Below are positions 16,510 through 25,675 of a stretch of DNA of 64,000 bases, one piece after another. The notes under the pieces were generated by a model. It was not told the DNA's origin, did no database searches, and saw nothing but the letters and a program-made list of their open reading frames with translations. Source of the DNA: Hyphomicrobiales bacterium (lineage in GTDB: Bacteria > Pseudomonadota > Alphaproteobacteria > Rhizobiales > Rhizobiaceae); the NCBI GenBank assembly GCA_900466475.1, contig UBMI01000029.1, positions 32,037-96,036 on the forward strand, given 5' to 3'. Positions within the stretch are counted from its first letter, which is position 1, and every line of letters begins with the position of its first letter. Made by a program: the position numbers and the translations under genes.

Positions 16510-18165
16510 ATGCGGCATTCCATGACAAGTTTCGTCAGGCCTCTTTCCTGGCCGGCGCTGTTTTTCGCGCTGCTCGGCTTTTGCCTGTCGCTGACGCCTA
16601 GCCTCATGCCGCGCGCCTGGTTCGTGCAGGGCGCGCTTTCGGGCACCTGTGCGGCTGCCGGCTATGGCTGCGGCGCCTTGCTGCAATGGCTTTGGACCTA
16701 TCTTGAAATCCCCCGTCTGCTGCCCGCTGCCGGACGCCTCGTCCGGTCCGTGGCACTGCTAGGCGGCGCCGCGGTCGCCGCGCTATTCGTCTGGCAATCG
16801 TCCTCGTGGCAGAATTCTGTCCGCGCGCTGATGCAGCTTGCCCCGGTGACCACGGCAGAACCATCGCTGCTGGTGCTGATGGCCGCAATCGTCTTCATCC
16901 TGTTTATTGCCATCGGTCGGCTGTTCAGGCTGATGGCGCTTGGCTTTTATAACAAAAGCAGCCGGTTCATTCCGCGCCGGCTGGCAGCCGTTGCCGGAAT
17001 CCTGCTGGCGATCCTGGTCTTTTCGGCTGTCGCCAATGGACTGCTGTTCCATCTGGCGCTGCGTATGGTCGACTCCTCGTTCCGTGAGGCCGATGCGTTG
17101 ATCGATGACGACACGCCTGTTCCCACCGACCCGGGCAGAACGGGAAGCGCCGCATCGCTGGTCAACTGGGATGAGCTTGGCCGGCAAGGCCGCCATTTCG
17201 TCACGTCGGGCCCGACGGCGGAAGAGATCGGCGCTTTCCTGCAGTCGTCCGCACAGTCGCCGATCCGGGTCTATGTCGGCCTGAACAGTGCCGATGACGC
17301 CGAGGCGCGCGCCAGCCTGGCGCTTGCCGAACTCAAGCGTCAGGGCGCCTTCGAGCGCTCCAACCTCGTCGTCATCGTGCCGACGGGCACCGGCTGGATC
17401 GATCCGGAAGCGATGGATACACTCGAATATCTGCTGCATGGCGATGTGGCCGAGGTCGCGGTGCAATATTCCTATCTCAGCAGCTGGCTGTCGCTGATGG
17501 TCGAGCCGGAATACGGGGCCGATACGGCGCGCGCCTTGTTCAGGGAAATCTATGCCTATTGGCGCACGCTGCCGCGCGATCATCGCCCGAAGCTCTATCT
17601 GCATGGGCTCAGTCTCGGGGCGCTGAATTCGCAGCTCTCCTTCAATCTCTACGATGTCTTCGCCGATCCCTTCCAGGGGGCGCTGTGGAGCGGGCCGCCC
17701 TTTGCCAGCGCCACATGGGCCCACGTGACCGCAAACCGCAATCCCGGATCGCCGGCCTGGCTGCCGCAATTCCGCGATGGCAGCATGATCCGCTTTGCCA
17801 ACCAGCAGACATCTGCCGATCAGCTGGACATGCCCTGGAGCGCCGTCCGCATTGTCTTCCTGCAATATGCCAGCGACCCCGTCACCTTCTTCGACTGGCG
17901 CGCCCTCTACCGCGAGCCGGACTGGATGAAAGGGCAAAGAGGCCCCGATGTCTCGCCGGCCTTCCGCTGGTATCCCGTCGTCACTGCCTTGCAGCTCGGC
18001 TTCGACGCGATGATCGCCACGACCTCGCCGATGGGCTACGGCCATGTCTATGCGCCGCAACATTATATCGATGCGTGGCTTGCGGTGACGGACCCACCGG
18101 GGTGGCCGGCTGGAGAGGTGGAGCGCCTGAAGGCTCGGTTCGAGAAGAGGTCGACAGGGAAGTGA
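16510..18165 (+). CDS. Membrane-anchored alpha/beta hydrolase (Abhydrolase_9 type)
   Basis: A 551-aa protein with four to five N-terminal membrane helices (about residues 10-180) and a C-terminal alpha/beta-hydrolase domain. The nucleophile elbow is HGLSLGALNS, near residue 370; VIVPTGTGW and GYGHVYAP (His near the end) complete the likely active site. This matches the two-domain family of the Abhydrolase_9_N/Abhydrolase_9 type, whose substrates are unknown. The start at 16510 has GGGAGG six bases upstream. It lies on the opposite strand within the phage structural genes, between the core protein and the tail fibre, and is not a known phage gene. Confidence 0.8.
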   Translation: MRHSMTSFVRPLSWPALFFALLGFCLSLTPSLMPRAWFVQGALSGTCAAAGYGCGALLQWLWTYLEIPRLLPAAGRLVRSVALLGGAAVAALFVWQSSSWQNSVRALMQLAPVTTAEPSLLVLMAAIVFILFIAIGRLFRLMALGFYNKSSRFIPRRLAAVAGILLAILVFSAVANGLLFHLALRMVDSSFREADALIDDDTPVPTDPGRTGSAASLVNWDELGRQGRHFVTSGPTAEEIGAFLQSSAQSPIRVYVGLNSADDAEARASLALAELKRQGAFERSNLVVIVPTGTGWIDPEAMDTLEYLLHGDVAEVAVQYSYLSSWLSLMVEPEYGADTARALFREIYAYWRTLPRDHRPKLYLHGLSLGALNSQLSFNLYDVFADPFQGALWSGPPFASATWAHVTANRNPGSPAWLPQFRDGSMIRFANQQTSADQLDMPWSAVRIVFLQYASDPVTFFDWRALYREPDWMKGQRGPDVSPAFRWYPVVTALQLGFDAMIATTSPMGYGHVYAPQHYIDAWLAVTDPPGWPAGEVERLKARFEKRSTGK

Positions 18166-18223
18166 GGTGTCGGCCAAGCGTTCCCGCGATGCCGAGCCGC
18201 CTGGTTTTTCCTAATACGCTTTG

Positions 18224-20770
18224 TCAGCGATTGAGCATGAAGAGTTCGTATTCATTTGCGATTTCATCCTGCGACGGCTTCTTGTTGTTTTTCTTCGTCA
18301 GATCAGCCTCGATTGCCAGCCTGAGATCGCGTGGAATATCCTGATATTGCACGTCGATATCGTAGCTCTGATCGTCGGTGAGTGAGTTGGCCTGATAGAG
18401 GTAGCCGTGGGTCTTTGCGGGAGTTCCCATGCTGAAGAAAGAGCCCGGCGTGCTGATGACGATCGGGAACAGCAGGCGGTTGATCATTTTCTGGATGTCG
18501 CTCTGGGTCGGGTTCTGGCCGTCGTTCTTGTCCTTGAACTCATCCATCTGATCGAGGAGTGCTGACCGGAACTGGGCGACGCGACGCGGCACACTATAGG
18601 AGGTCGCGTAGCCGCCGTCCTGGGTGAGGAGGCCCAGCGCTTCGAGTTGGGGTTTGGCGAGTTCGAAGGCTGTGTTGATATCGAGGCTCTCGAGCCGGGC
18701 CTTGCGCTGGTCGGTCGCGGCCATTTGCTGCCAGCCGGTGACTTTTTCCCAATCCTTGTCCGAGAGCTTGGAGCGGTATTCGAGAAGATCGATCTGCGAG
18801 TAGGCGGCCGGATCCCTGGCGAATTCGGTCTGCAGGTCGTAGAGCGTCTGCGTATCCGTCAGCGGCTGGCCGTAGGCGCGGACCTTTTCCTTGTAGTCGC
18901 GCAGCGTCAGCAAGCCGGAGGGGCCGATCGCCTGCTGGATGTCGAGGGGCAGTTTCGTCGGGTCGAAGGTCGGGTCGGCGATCACCTGGTTATTGGCCCA
19001 TTCCTGCACCTGGACGCGTCGAGCGTCGAGCGCCTTTTTCTGGGAGATCATGTAGCCGCTGAGTTGCTCTTCGGTGGCGGCGCGCAGCCCCGGGTCGGCG
19101 ATGCTGTTCAGGCTCTCTTCGATCCGGCGCAAGCTCTCGGGATTGTAGTTCGGCAGGGTCGTGGTCTTCTCATCGACGGTGCCGGATGTGCGGAAGCTGA
19201 CGACCTCTTTTGCTGGGTGGGCGGTGAGCGCGGTATCGCCGGCACGTCTCGGATCGGGGCCGAGCACGAGGATATTGCCGTCCGCATCGTAACCGCGGAA
19301 GAAGCCGATGCGGCCCTTGTCGTTGCTGCTGTTGCTTCCGGCGCCTTTCTTCTGCTGCGGGCCGAGGACGACGATGTCGCCGGGGCGAGGTGTCTGCGTC
19401 GGCAGGCCGAAATGGCGGAATCTTGTGGCATCGGCGGCAGCGCTTCCAACGAGGTTGGCTGGCGCCCCGGCGATACCGAGGAGGGCGCCCGTGACATCGC
19501 TCAGCCACTCCCTGAGTGAAGGGTCGACCGTACTGCCAGCGGCATTTTTCACGAAGCCTGCCAGTGCCGGATCGTCCTTCGCCTTGCCGGGGAAGGCGAG
19601 CGTGGCGGCAACGGTGCGGAAATCCTCGGGGCCACTCGGCTGGCGGGGTGGCGTGCGAGGGGCGGCCGACACTTGCGGGCCGGCGGTTTGGGGGGCCGTG
19701 CTTCGATTGCCGGCGGGTCGCAGGGCTGCGGTCTTGCCCGCCGACGGCTGTGCGCCAAGCGTGCGTGGTGCCCCGGTTCTGCTTCCGGCGCCATCCATTT
19801 CGAGGCCATTGCCTCTTGCGCCCGCTGCGGTCGTCTGGCCGGTGTTCACGGTCTGCTGCGGGCCACCTGCACCCACATCGGCGTTTCCAGCCGGCGCTAC
19901 TGGCGAGGCGGCGCCATTGGCATCCGGCGCGCCGGTATAGGTCGGCGGCAGGCCGGCGATGATGTCGGCGGTGTTCTGCCGCGCCTTCTCGTCGATCACG
20001 GCGGTTTGCAGCGATTTAAGGATGGCGGTGCTGTCGGCCGGCAGCATCCTGTTGCCGGCGGCCTTGATATATTGCTCGGCCTTGATGGCACTGTCCTCGG
20101 CTATGCGCAGCGCGACGTTCTTCATCGTGTCGGAGACGTATCGGGTGCGTTCCCGGTCGAGTTTTTCCTCGCTCCAGCCGTGCATGCGGCCCTGATGCTC
20201 GATCTCGGCGACGCCCTTTTTGATTTCGGCATCGACCTTGGCAGGATCGCTGTAGACGGCCACCGCATTCTCGCCAGAGGATTTGATGCTCTTCTGAGAG
20301 GTCTCGGCAAACCATGCCTTGCGCTGGTCGAATGTGTGGCGGATCGTGGTGTCCAGCAGGGTCTTCATGCTGGCGCGGCTGGTCTCTTCATAGGTACGGG
20401 CAGCACCCGGCGTCAGGCCCTTGCCGAATTCGGCGCGCTTTTGCTCGGCCAGCTTTTCGAAGGCGGCGCGGCCTTCCACGGCGGCGCGGCCGGTCAGCGT
20501 CAGGAAGCCGCTCTTGCCGTAAAGCGCGTCACGATCCCAGTCGTTGAGCTTCGTCTGCGCATCCTTGGCGGCATTGTCATTGTCGAGCTTTTCCACCTCT
20601 ACCACGGCCTCGCCGAGCGTGCCCATGCCGGTTGCCAGCCCCTGCATGCCCTTGCCGATGGCGGAGCCGAATGCCTCGGCATCGGCCTTTACCGTGAAGC
20701 CCTCGGTATATTCCGGGCGCAGTGCTACGTGCTGTTGCGTATCCTGATAAGTCGGAACAGTCGGCATCAA
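18224..20770 (-). CDS. Phage internal core protein with degenerate CHAP-like domain
   Basis: An 848-aa protein in the T7 gp15/16 position. Residues 20-270 are helical. A Pro/Ala/Gly/Thr-rich linker (275-380) follows, then a domain at about 381-528 like the TIGR02594 CHAP-type hydrolases (PRPGDIVVLG, KGRIGFFRGYDADGNILVLG). The expected W-C-A/S-x-F-V is replaced by DPSLREWLSD (416-425), and the His of GHVGFF is Arg487, so the cysteine-hydrolase active site is missing. Compare the intact copy in the protein at 46231-47604. The C-terminal 300 residues are helical and end in a polar tail. It would form part of the ejected inner core. It ends 4 bases before the next downstream frame would begin, in a tight late operon. 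Confidence 0.7.
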   Translation of the reverse strand: MMPTVPTYQDTQQHVALRPEYTEGFTVKADAEAFGSAIGKGMQGLATGMGTLGEAVVEVEKLDNDNAAKDAQTKLNDWDRDALYGKSGFLTLTGRAAVEGRAAFEKLAEQKRAEFGKGLTPGAARTYEETSRASMKTLLDTTIRHTFDQRKAWFAETSQKSIKSSGENAVAVYSDPAKVDAEIKKGVAEIEHQGRMHGWSEEKLDRERTRYVSDTMKNVALRIAEDSAIKAEQYIKAAGNRMLPADSTAILKSLQTAVIDEKARQNTADIIAGLPPTYTGAPDANGAASPVAPAGNADVGAGGPQQTVNTGQTTAAGARGNGLEMDGAGSRTGAPRTLGAQPSAGKTAALRPAGNRSTAPQTAGPQVSAAPRTPPRQPSGPEDFRTVAATLAFPGKAKDDPALAGFVKNAAGSTVDPSLREWLSDVTGALLGIAGAPANLVGSAAADATRFRHFGLPTQTPRPGDIVVLGPQQKKGAGSNSSNDKGRIGFFRGYDADGNILVLGPDPRRAGDTALTAHPAKEVVSFRTSGTVDEKTTTLPNYNPESLRRIEESLNSIADPGLRAATEEQLSGYMISQKKALDARRVQVQEWANNQVIADPTFDPTKLPLDIQQAIGPSGLLTLRDYKEKVRAYGQPLTDTQTLYDLQTEFARDPAAYSQIDLLEYRSKLSDKDWEKVTGWQQMAATDQRKARLESLDINTAFELAKPQLEALGLLTQDGGYATSYSVPRRVAQFRSALLDQMDEFKDKNDGQNPTQSDIQKMINRLLFPIVISTPGSFFSMGTPAKTHGYLYQANSLTDDQSYDIDVQYQDIPRDLRLAIEADLTKKNNKKPSQDEIANEYELFMLNR

Positions 20771-20774
20771 ACCC

Positions 20775-21287
20775 TCACTTGAAGTAACCGAGGGCCTTGC
20801 CCTGCGTATAAACCTTGCCTGTGCCGCCGAGGATCGTGCCGACGGCGTCGAGATAACCGCCTTTCACAGCGGCATCAGCGCGCATGCGGTCCAGCTTGGC
20901 GCTTGCCAGCTGGTTGGTGCCCTGCACCTTGTAGCCATAGGCTTCGCGATAGGCATTGCTGCGCATATTTAGCGCATCGATTTCGCCCATCTTGGCGGTA
21001 TCGACGATCGTATCCAGCGGCGAGCCGAAGGAGAGGTCGATACCGTTTGCGGCGATCGCGGCTTTCTGGCGTCCTTCCAGCTGCGCCGTCTGCAGGCGCT
21101 TCTGCTGCTCTTCCTGCTTGCCGCGCTCGATCGCGTCCTTCGCCTGCTTGTCAGCAATCTCGGCATTCATTTCGGCGACCTGGGCGTTGTATTTGTTTGC
21201 CTCCGCCGTCGCCTTCGCCTGCTGCACCTGGCCGGCAGCGCCGAGAAGCGTCGAGCCCAATGTCAGCGCCAGACCAAGATCACACAT
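20775..21287 (-). CDS. Phage internal core protein, T7 gp14-like
   Basis: A 170-aa protein: a short hydrophobic N-terminus (LGLALTLGSTLLGAAGQ), then a long Ala/Gln/Lys-rich helix (QQAKATAEANKYNAQVAE to QKRLQTAQLEGRQ), then a Gly-rich end. This matches the virion core gp14 family of T7-like phages, which are injected and form the outer-membrane part of the ejection channel. The start at 21287 overlaps the end of the gp13-like gene by 8 bases. It lies 4 bases upstream of the 848-aa gene. Confidence 0.75.
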   Translation of the reverse strand: MCDLGLALTLGSTLLGAAGQVQQAKATAEANKYNAQVAEMNAEIADKQAKDAIERGKQEEQQKRLQTAQLEGRQKAAIAANGIDLSFGSPLDTIVDTAKMGEIDALNMRSNAYREAYGYKVQGTNQLASAKLDRMRADAAVKGGYLDAVGTILGGTGKVYTQGKALGYFK

Positions 21288-21756
21288 CCGCGTCTCCCAT
21301 TTCGAACAGGTGGAATGGATGGCCGTTGATCTCGACAGGGTCTGACAGCCGGAAGCCCAGCCATTCGAGCCAGCGGATGGAGATCGTGTTGCGCGCATCC
21401 ACGAGGTTTCTGAGCAAGCGATAGCGGCCCAACAGTTGAGACGGCCAATGTCTCGAAATCCGCAGGAAGCCGTGGACGTTCTTGTCCACTGCATCGGTGC
21501 CGAGCAGCCAGGGCGCGCCGATGCCGGTAAGGATGTTGAGATCGCCGACACCCCACATCACTTCCGGACGTCCATCGAAGAGAGCGGTCCAGACGTGAGA
21601 AGAGTGGCGGTAGGAAAAGGAGAGCGCCGAGAGTGGCGAGCGCCCGGAGGCGGCGAATATCTCCGCGCGGTCGGCCGTGCGCATCCGTTCGGCAATCTGC
21701 CGGATGTGCGCCGGCCGCGCCGTGACAATGCAGATCTCAGCGGCCAAGGGTGACAT
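21280..21756 (-). CDS. Phage gp13-like (DUF2833) protein
   Basis: A 158-aa protein of the T7 gp13 internal-core family. Key parts are IRQIAERMRTADRAEIFA, SHVWTALFDGRPEVMWGVGD, and the ending NTISIRWLEWLGF followed by GHPFHLFEMG; together these give an acetyltransferase-like fold. In T7 the protein is needed for assembly. It overlaps the end of the 699-aa tail gene by 20 bases and the gp14-like gene by 8, typical of a compact late operon. Confidence 0.75.
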   Translation of the reverse strand: MSPLAAEICIVTARPAHIRQIAERMRTADRAEIFAASGRSPLSALSFSYRHSSHVWTALFDGRPEVMWGVGDLNILTGIGAPWLLGTDAVDKNVHGFLRISRHWPSQLLGRYRLLRNLVDARNTISIRWLEWLGFRLSDPVEINGHPFHLFEMGDADV

Positions 21757-23836
21757 CCGGCATGATGGAAAGGATGGTCATCGGCAGCGGATCGAACTGT
21801 TTCACCCACATGCTGCCGCTGGTGCTCCAGTCCCAATAGGGTGTGACGGTCAGATCGCCGGTATAGAGGCTGATCGCCTCGTTCCAGTTTTCGTTGCGGC
21901 GCTGCTTGTATTCCACCAGCGTGCCGCCATCCCGCTCGCCATCCTCCGGCCCCGTGAAGATGCCGCGCGTATTCTCCACCCGGAAGGTCACTTCGGAGAC
22001 GGATTTCGAGCGCCCCTGCACGGTGCCGAGGCCCTGCACCTGGCCGACATCGAGATCGAGCGTCTCAATCGCCGCCGTTACCGGCAGGCCGATATGGATT
22101 TTCGATGCCGCATTCTGCAGGTGCACGGCGCCGCCGGTGACGACAAGATTGCGTACGACATTGCCGTCGGCGAGCGCCACGAGTGTTTGTCCCTCGAGAT
22201 GGCCAAGGCCGGAAATTGTCGTGGCCGGCGGTCCGGAATAGGTCAGCCCGCAATCGACGAAGAAGGCATCCTGCACATCCTCGAAGGCGCGGCTGTGCAG
22301 CCGCTCTATGTAGCGCTTACGCGTGCCGTTGACGGTGCGGCGCACGATGAAATAGGGCACGTCCTCGCCATCTTCCTCGATCACGGTGACATCCTCGAAG
22401 AAGGCATCATTGCCGGGGCCGCTCTCATGGCGGGTCCAGGCCCAGACATCCTGCTCCTTCATGTAGGTGAGCGAGACGAGCGCACCGTCATCAAGCACCA
22501 CCCAGACAACGGAATCCGGCGCCTGGGCATAATCCCAGGCCGATATCTCGCGGCCCTTGAAGAGATGGCGGGCAAGGATGGTCAGGTCCTTCCCGACATA
22601 GCTGTCCTGCGTATAGTCATAGGAGAAATCGCGCACGACGCCGCCAAGGCGCTGGGCAAAAAGCACGGTATTGCCGACGACGATCGGCTGCACCTTGGCG
22701 GCACCGCGATAGCCCTGGTTATCGAGCTTGATGGCGGAGGGCGAAATCGCATCCGAGGTCGAGCCGCCGGTGACGATCCATTCGGAACCTGACGTCAGGA
22801 GCAGCAGGCCACGCACGGAGATCATCGAGCGGATCTCGTTCACCTGCCGGGCGCGGATACGGAAGGTCACGGCGTCGCTTGCCTTGGCGGGCGAGGAGAC
22901 GCCGAAATTCTCGTAATTGGCGGATTGGCTGAGCCACACGGCCTGCGGATCGTTCTGTGTGGAGGCAAAGGCCAGCCGCTGCTCGATGAAGGTCACGCAG
23001 CGCGGATAATTGCCCGCGGCGTTGAAAGGGTTGCGGCCGGCCTGCGGCGTGTCGGAGAGATCGGGCGTGATATTCTCATCATCGAAGGTGAGGCCCGTCG
23101 TGCCCCCGACATAGCCGAAAATGCCGTTGTCGTCGCGGTAGACGATGTAGCGCGCAGCACCCGTGACGGCAGTCCAGGTTACGCGGTTGATGCCGCCCTG
23201 GATGGCGAGATCGTTGACCACGGAGCCGGCGTTGGAGGGTAGACTTTCCTCGCCGCTATCGGCAACGGCAGAGACGCGGTAGCGATAGGTCGTCGCCACA
23301 TAGCCGGTCTTGCCTGACGTATCGCCGGGCTTGGTGACGACAGGCGTTCCCGCCGGTGGATTGATCAGCGGCTTGAACAGGACTGTCGTCAGCGTCCAGT
23401 TATTGTCGGCCAGCCGCCCCAGCTTGCGCACGGGATGATCGACATGGCAGAGATAGAGCACATCGGCTTCCTGCACGAAGACGAGGTTCTGCACCTGGGC
23501 GGCCGTATAGGCGCTGGCCACCTCGTAAGGGGTCGCCCCTGAGAGCACCAGCCCGCCATCGCGGAAGATGCGGATATAGAAATCGCCGAATTCGAGAATA
23601 TAGGTCTGCTCGGTATTGAACTGGAAGCGGATCAGCCGCGCCCGCTTGGCGCTGTCCTTCACCTCGCTGACGAATTGCAGTCCGGCCCTGTTGGAGACGC
23701 CGCCATGCGGATGCACGAAGACATTCAGCGCCGTGCGCAGGCCGCTCTGGTATTTGGCGAGATCGACGCGGGCGCCGAGGGCGGGTGAAAGCTCGCCGCC
23801 GGTAAAAGAAGGCTGGTAGGCGCGAAAATCAGCCAT
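21737..23836 (-). CDS. Phage tail tubular protein B/stabilisation protein (gp12-like)
   Basis: A 699-aa tail protein. Its N-terminus (YQPSFTGGELSPALGARVD, QSGLRTALNVFVHPHGG, NRAGLQFV) is the family signature found in podoviral tail-nozzle proteins. A fibronectin-like insert (residues 190-250, TTYRYRVSAVADSGEESLPS) is followed by beta-propeller-like repeats. It would form the distal tail tube. The frame is complete, and it overlaps both neighbours, by 8 bases upstream and 20 downstream. Confidence 0.85.
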   Translation of the reverse strand: MADFRAYQPSFTGGELSPALGARVDLAKYQSGLRTALNVFVHPHGGVSNRAGLQFVSEVKDSAKRARLIRFQFNTEQTYILEFGDFYIRIFRDGGLVLSGATPYEVASAYTAAQVQNLVFVQEADVLYLCHVDHPVRKLGRLADNNWTLTTVLFKPLINPPAGTPVVTKPGDTSGKTGYVATTYRYRVSAVADSGEESLPSNAGSVVNDLAIQGGINRVTWTAVTGAARYIVYRDDNGIFGYVGGTTGLTFDDENITPDLSDTPQAGRNPFNAAGNYPRCVTFIEQRLAFASTQNDPQAVWLSQSANYENFGVSSPAKASDAVTFRIRARQVNEIRSMISVRGLLLLTSGSEWIVTGGSTSDAISPSAIKLDNQGYRGAAKVQPIVVGNTVLFAQRLGGVVRDFSYDYTQDSYVGKDLTILARHLFKGREISAWDYAQAPDSVVWVVLDDGALVSLTYMKEQDVWAWTRHESGPGNDAFFEDVTVIEEDGEDVPYFIVRRTVNGTRKRYIERLHSRAFEDVQDAFFVDCGLTYSGPPATTISGLGHLEGQTLVALADGNVVRNLVVTGGAVHLQNAASKIHIGLPVTAAIETLDLDVGQVQGLGTVQGRSKSVSEVTFRVENTRGIFTGPEDGERDGGTLVEYKQRRNENWNEAISLYTGDLTVTPYWDWSTSGSMWVKQFDPLPMTILSIMPDVTLGR

Positions 23837-24464
23837 GGGCGCGCACCGCGATCAGTTCGCTGACAAAATCCGCGCTCGTATGCCTGATCTGATTGGCCTC
23901 GGCCTGCTCGGCGGCGGCCTGCGTGCTTTGGGCCAGCGCCATTGCATCGGCGCGGATCTTCGGATCGCGCGTCAGCGGCATGGCAAGGCGCACGGCAAGG
24001 TGCCAGGAGAGCGTCTCGAGGAAGAGCGGCGAATATTTCGTCGGGTCGGTGAGGCGGCTGGTATAGCGCAAGAGCGCCGGCGAAAGATCGCAATAGAGAC
24101 GGTCGCCTTCGAGCGCGTAGGGATACTGCATCTCGCGTCCGGCCTCATCGAGATCGGGCGTCGGCGTCTCGATCGGCGCGGACGCATCGGCCGGATAGCC
24201 CGACCTGATCCAGCGGATCTGCAGGCAATCGGCCGGGCGCGCATAGGAATGACGCCAGACGCCCGGCTTGTCATTATCGAGAGCGCCGAGCGCCACCGTC
24301 TTGCCCGCCATGGCCCAGGGGAAGGATTGCAGCAGCACGTCGCGCGTCTGCGCATAGAACTGATTGCAGGCGCGCGCCTCCGCGCTCTTTTCGGTGAGAT
24401 CGTTGATATTCTCCTTGCCGATATTGGAAAGGGCGAGATTGCAGATAGAGACGACGGTAGCCAT
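23829..24464 (-). CDS. Phage tail tubular protein A (gp11-like)
   Basis: A 211-aa protein with the family opening VVSICNLALSNIGKENINDLTE, then ACNQFYAQTRDVLLQSFPWAMA and LPLTRDPK-like helices. It joins the portal to the nozzle in T7-like virions. The ATG at 24464 has AGGAGG eight bases upstream and is the first gene of the run. Where T7 would have capsid and portal genes upstream, there is only a RIME-like repeat and a divergent LysR gene, so the head part is missing here. Confidence 0.85.
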   Translation of the reverse strand: MATVVSICNLALSNIGKENINDLTEKSAEARACNQFYAQTRDVLLQSFPWAMAGKTVALGALDNDKPGVWRHSYARPADCLQIRWIRSGYPADASAPIETPTPDLDEAGREMQYPYALEGDRLYCDLSPALLRYTSRLTDPTKYSPLFLETLSWHLAVRLAMPLTRDPKIRADAMALAQSTQAAAEQAEANQIRHTSADFVSELIAVRAHG

Positions 24465-24596
24465 GGGCGAACCTCCTGGGTTTGAGCTCATGGGTAGGGT
24501 GGAGATGGTTGTGGGGGTGAAACGCCTCTTTCCTGATCTCTGTGCCCTCGTGCGAGCCCCGAGTGCCACAGAGCCGAGGGAGGTATTTGTTTAAGT

Positions 24597-24670
24597 CCGG
24601 AGCCCCCTCATCCGACCCTTCGGGCCACCTTCTCCCCGGTGGGGAGAGGGTTAGGGTGAGGGGGCTCCGG
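24597..24670. repeat. RIME-like palindromic element
   Basis: Perfect 14-bp inverted arms (24597-24610 and 24657-24670, ccggagccccctca) enclose an inner hairpin cttctccccggtggggag. It is the same family as the larger element at 31204-31372. It lies at the border between the phage module and host genes. Confidence 0.65.
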
Positions 24671-24787
24671 CGTGCAGCATTCCTTTCTATCCAAATAAAA
24701 GCCACCATTTCCATTCCCTCAGAGAATACCAACACCCGCCCCGACATGTTAAAACCCCACCTAGACCCACCCACGGAGCCCTCGACA

Positions 24788-25675
24788 ATGGACCGCCTCG
24801 CCGCCATGGAAACCTTCGTTCGCGTGGTCGAAACCGGCTCCTTCTCGGAGGCCGCGCGGCAGATGCATGTGGGGCAACCGGCGGTTTCCAAGACCATCGC
24901 GCAACTGGAGCAACGGCTCGGCATCCAGCTGCTGCTGCGCTCCACGCGCGGCCTTACGCCCACCGAGGCCGGGGAGAGCTATTACGAGCGGGCCAAGCGT
25001 ACGATCGAGGAGGCTGATGAGGCCGAGCATGCAGCGCGTGGCGCCGGTGCCAGCCTTTCCGGCCGGCTGCGCGTCAGTGCGGCGCCGGCCTTCGCCAGCC
25101 TGCACATCATCCCGCATCTCGGCGAATTCCTGGGCCGCCATCCCGGCCTCGACATGGAAGTCGTGCTTGATGACGAGCGCATCGACCTGATCGAGGAGGG
25201 CATCGACATAGCCCTCAGAATGGGCGATCTGCCGGATTCTGCGCTCACCGTGCGCAAGATCGGCCAGTCGCCGCGCATCGTCGTGGCAGCACCCGCCTAT
25301 ATCGCCGGGCATGGCGAACCAAGCCATCCCGCCGAACTCGGCCAGCACCAGAGTGTGGTCTATGCCAAGGGTTTTGGCCGCGATGCCTGGCTCTTCCGCA
25401 AGGATGGAACGGAAGTGCCTGTCACCATGCGGGGACGCCTGCGCGTCTCGGCCGCAGAGGGCGTGCGTTCGGCGGTACTGTCGGGCATTGGCCTTGCCGT
25501 CGCCTCGGAATGGATGTTTGCGCCCGAGCTTGCCGATGGCCGCGTCAAACTGCTGCTGACGGACTGGAGCCTTGCGCCGCTCGATCTCTGGGCCGCGTTT
25601 CCGGCAGGCCGTGGTGTGAGCGCCAAGGCGCGCGCCTTCGTGGCCTTTGTCGAGGAAAAGCTCAGCGCGGCCTGA
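24788..25675 (+). CDS. LysR-family transcriptional regulator
   Basis: A 295-aa regulator: HTH at residues 4-63 (METFVRVVETGSFSEAARQMHVGQPAVSKTI), then the effector domain (SGRLRVSAAPAFASLHIIPHL, LDMEVVLDDERIDLIEEGIDIALRMG). This is the common CrgA/AaeR-like subgroup whose targets are often a nearby oxidoreductase. Here an SDR gene follows 137 bases downstream on the same strand. The ATG at 24788 is chosen because the upstream open frame is repeat-derived. Confidence 0.85.
   Translation: MDRLAAMETFVRVVETGSFSEAARQMHVGQPAVSKTIAQLEQRLGIQLLLRSTRGLTPTEAGESYYERAKRTIEEADEAEHAARGAGASLSGRLRVSAAPAFASLHIIPHLGEFLGRHPGLDMEVVLDDERIDLIEEGIDIALRMGDLPDSALTVRKIGQSPRIVVAAPAYIAGHGEPSHPAELGQHQSVVYAKGFGRDAWLFRKDGTEVPVTMRGRLRVSAAEGVRSAVLSGIGLAVASEWMFAPELADGRVKLLLTDWSLAPLDLWAAFPAGRGVSAKARAFVAFVEEKLSAA

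Noticed and set aside
16783..18177. 464-codon minus-strand frame opposite the alpha/beta hydrolase
   Set aside because: Arg/His/Gln-rich shadow frame without domains.
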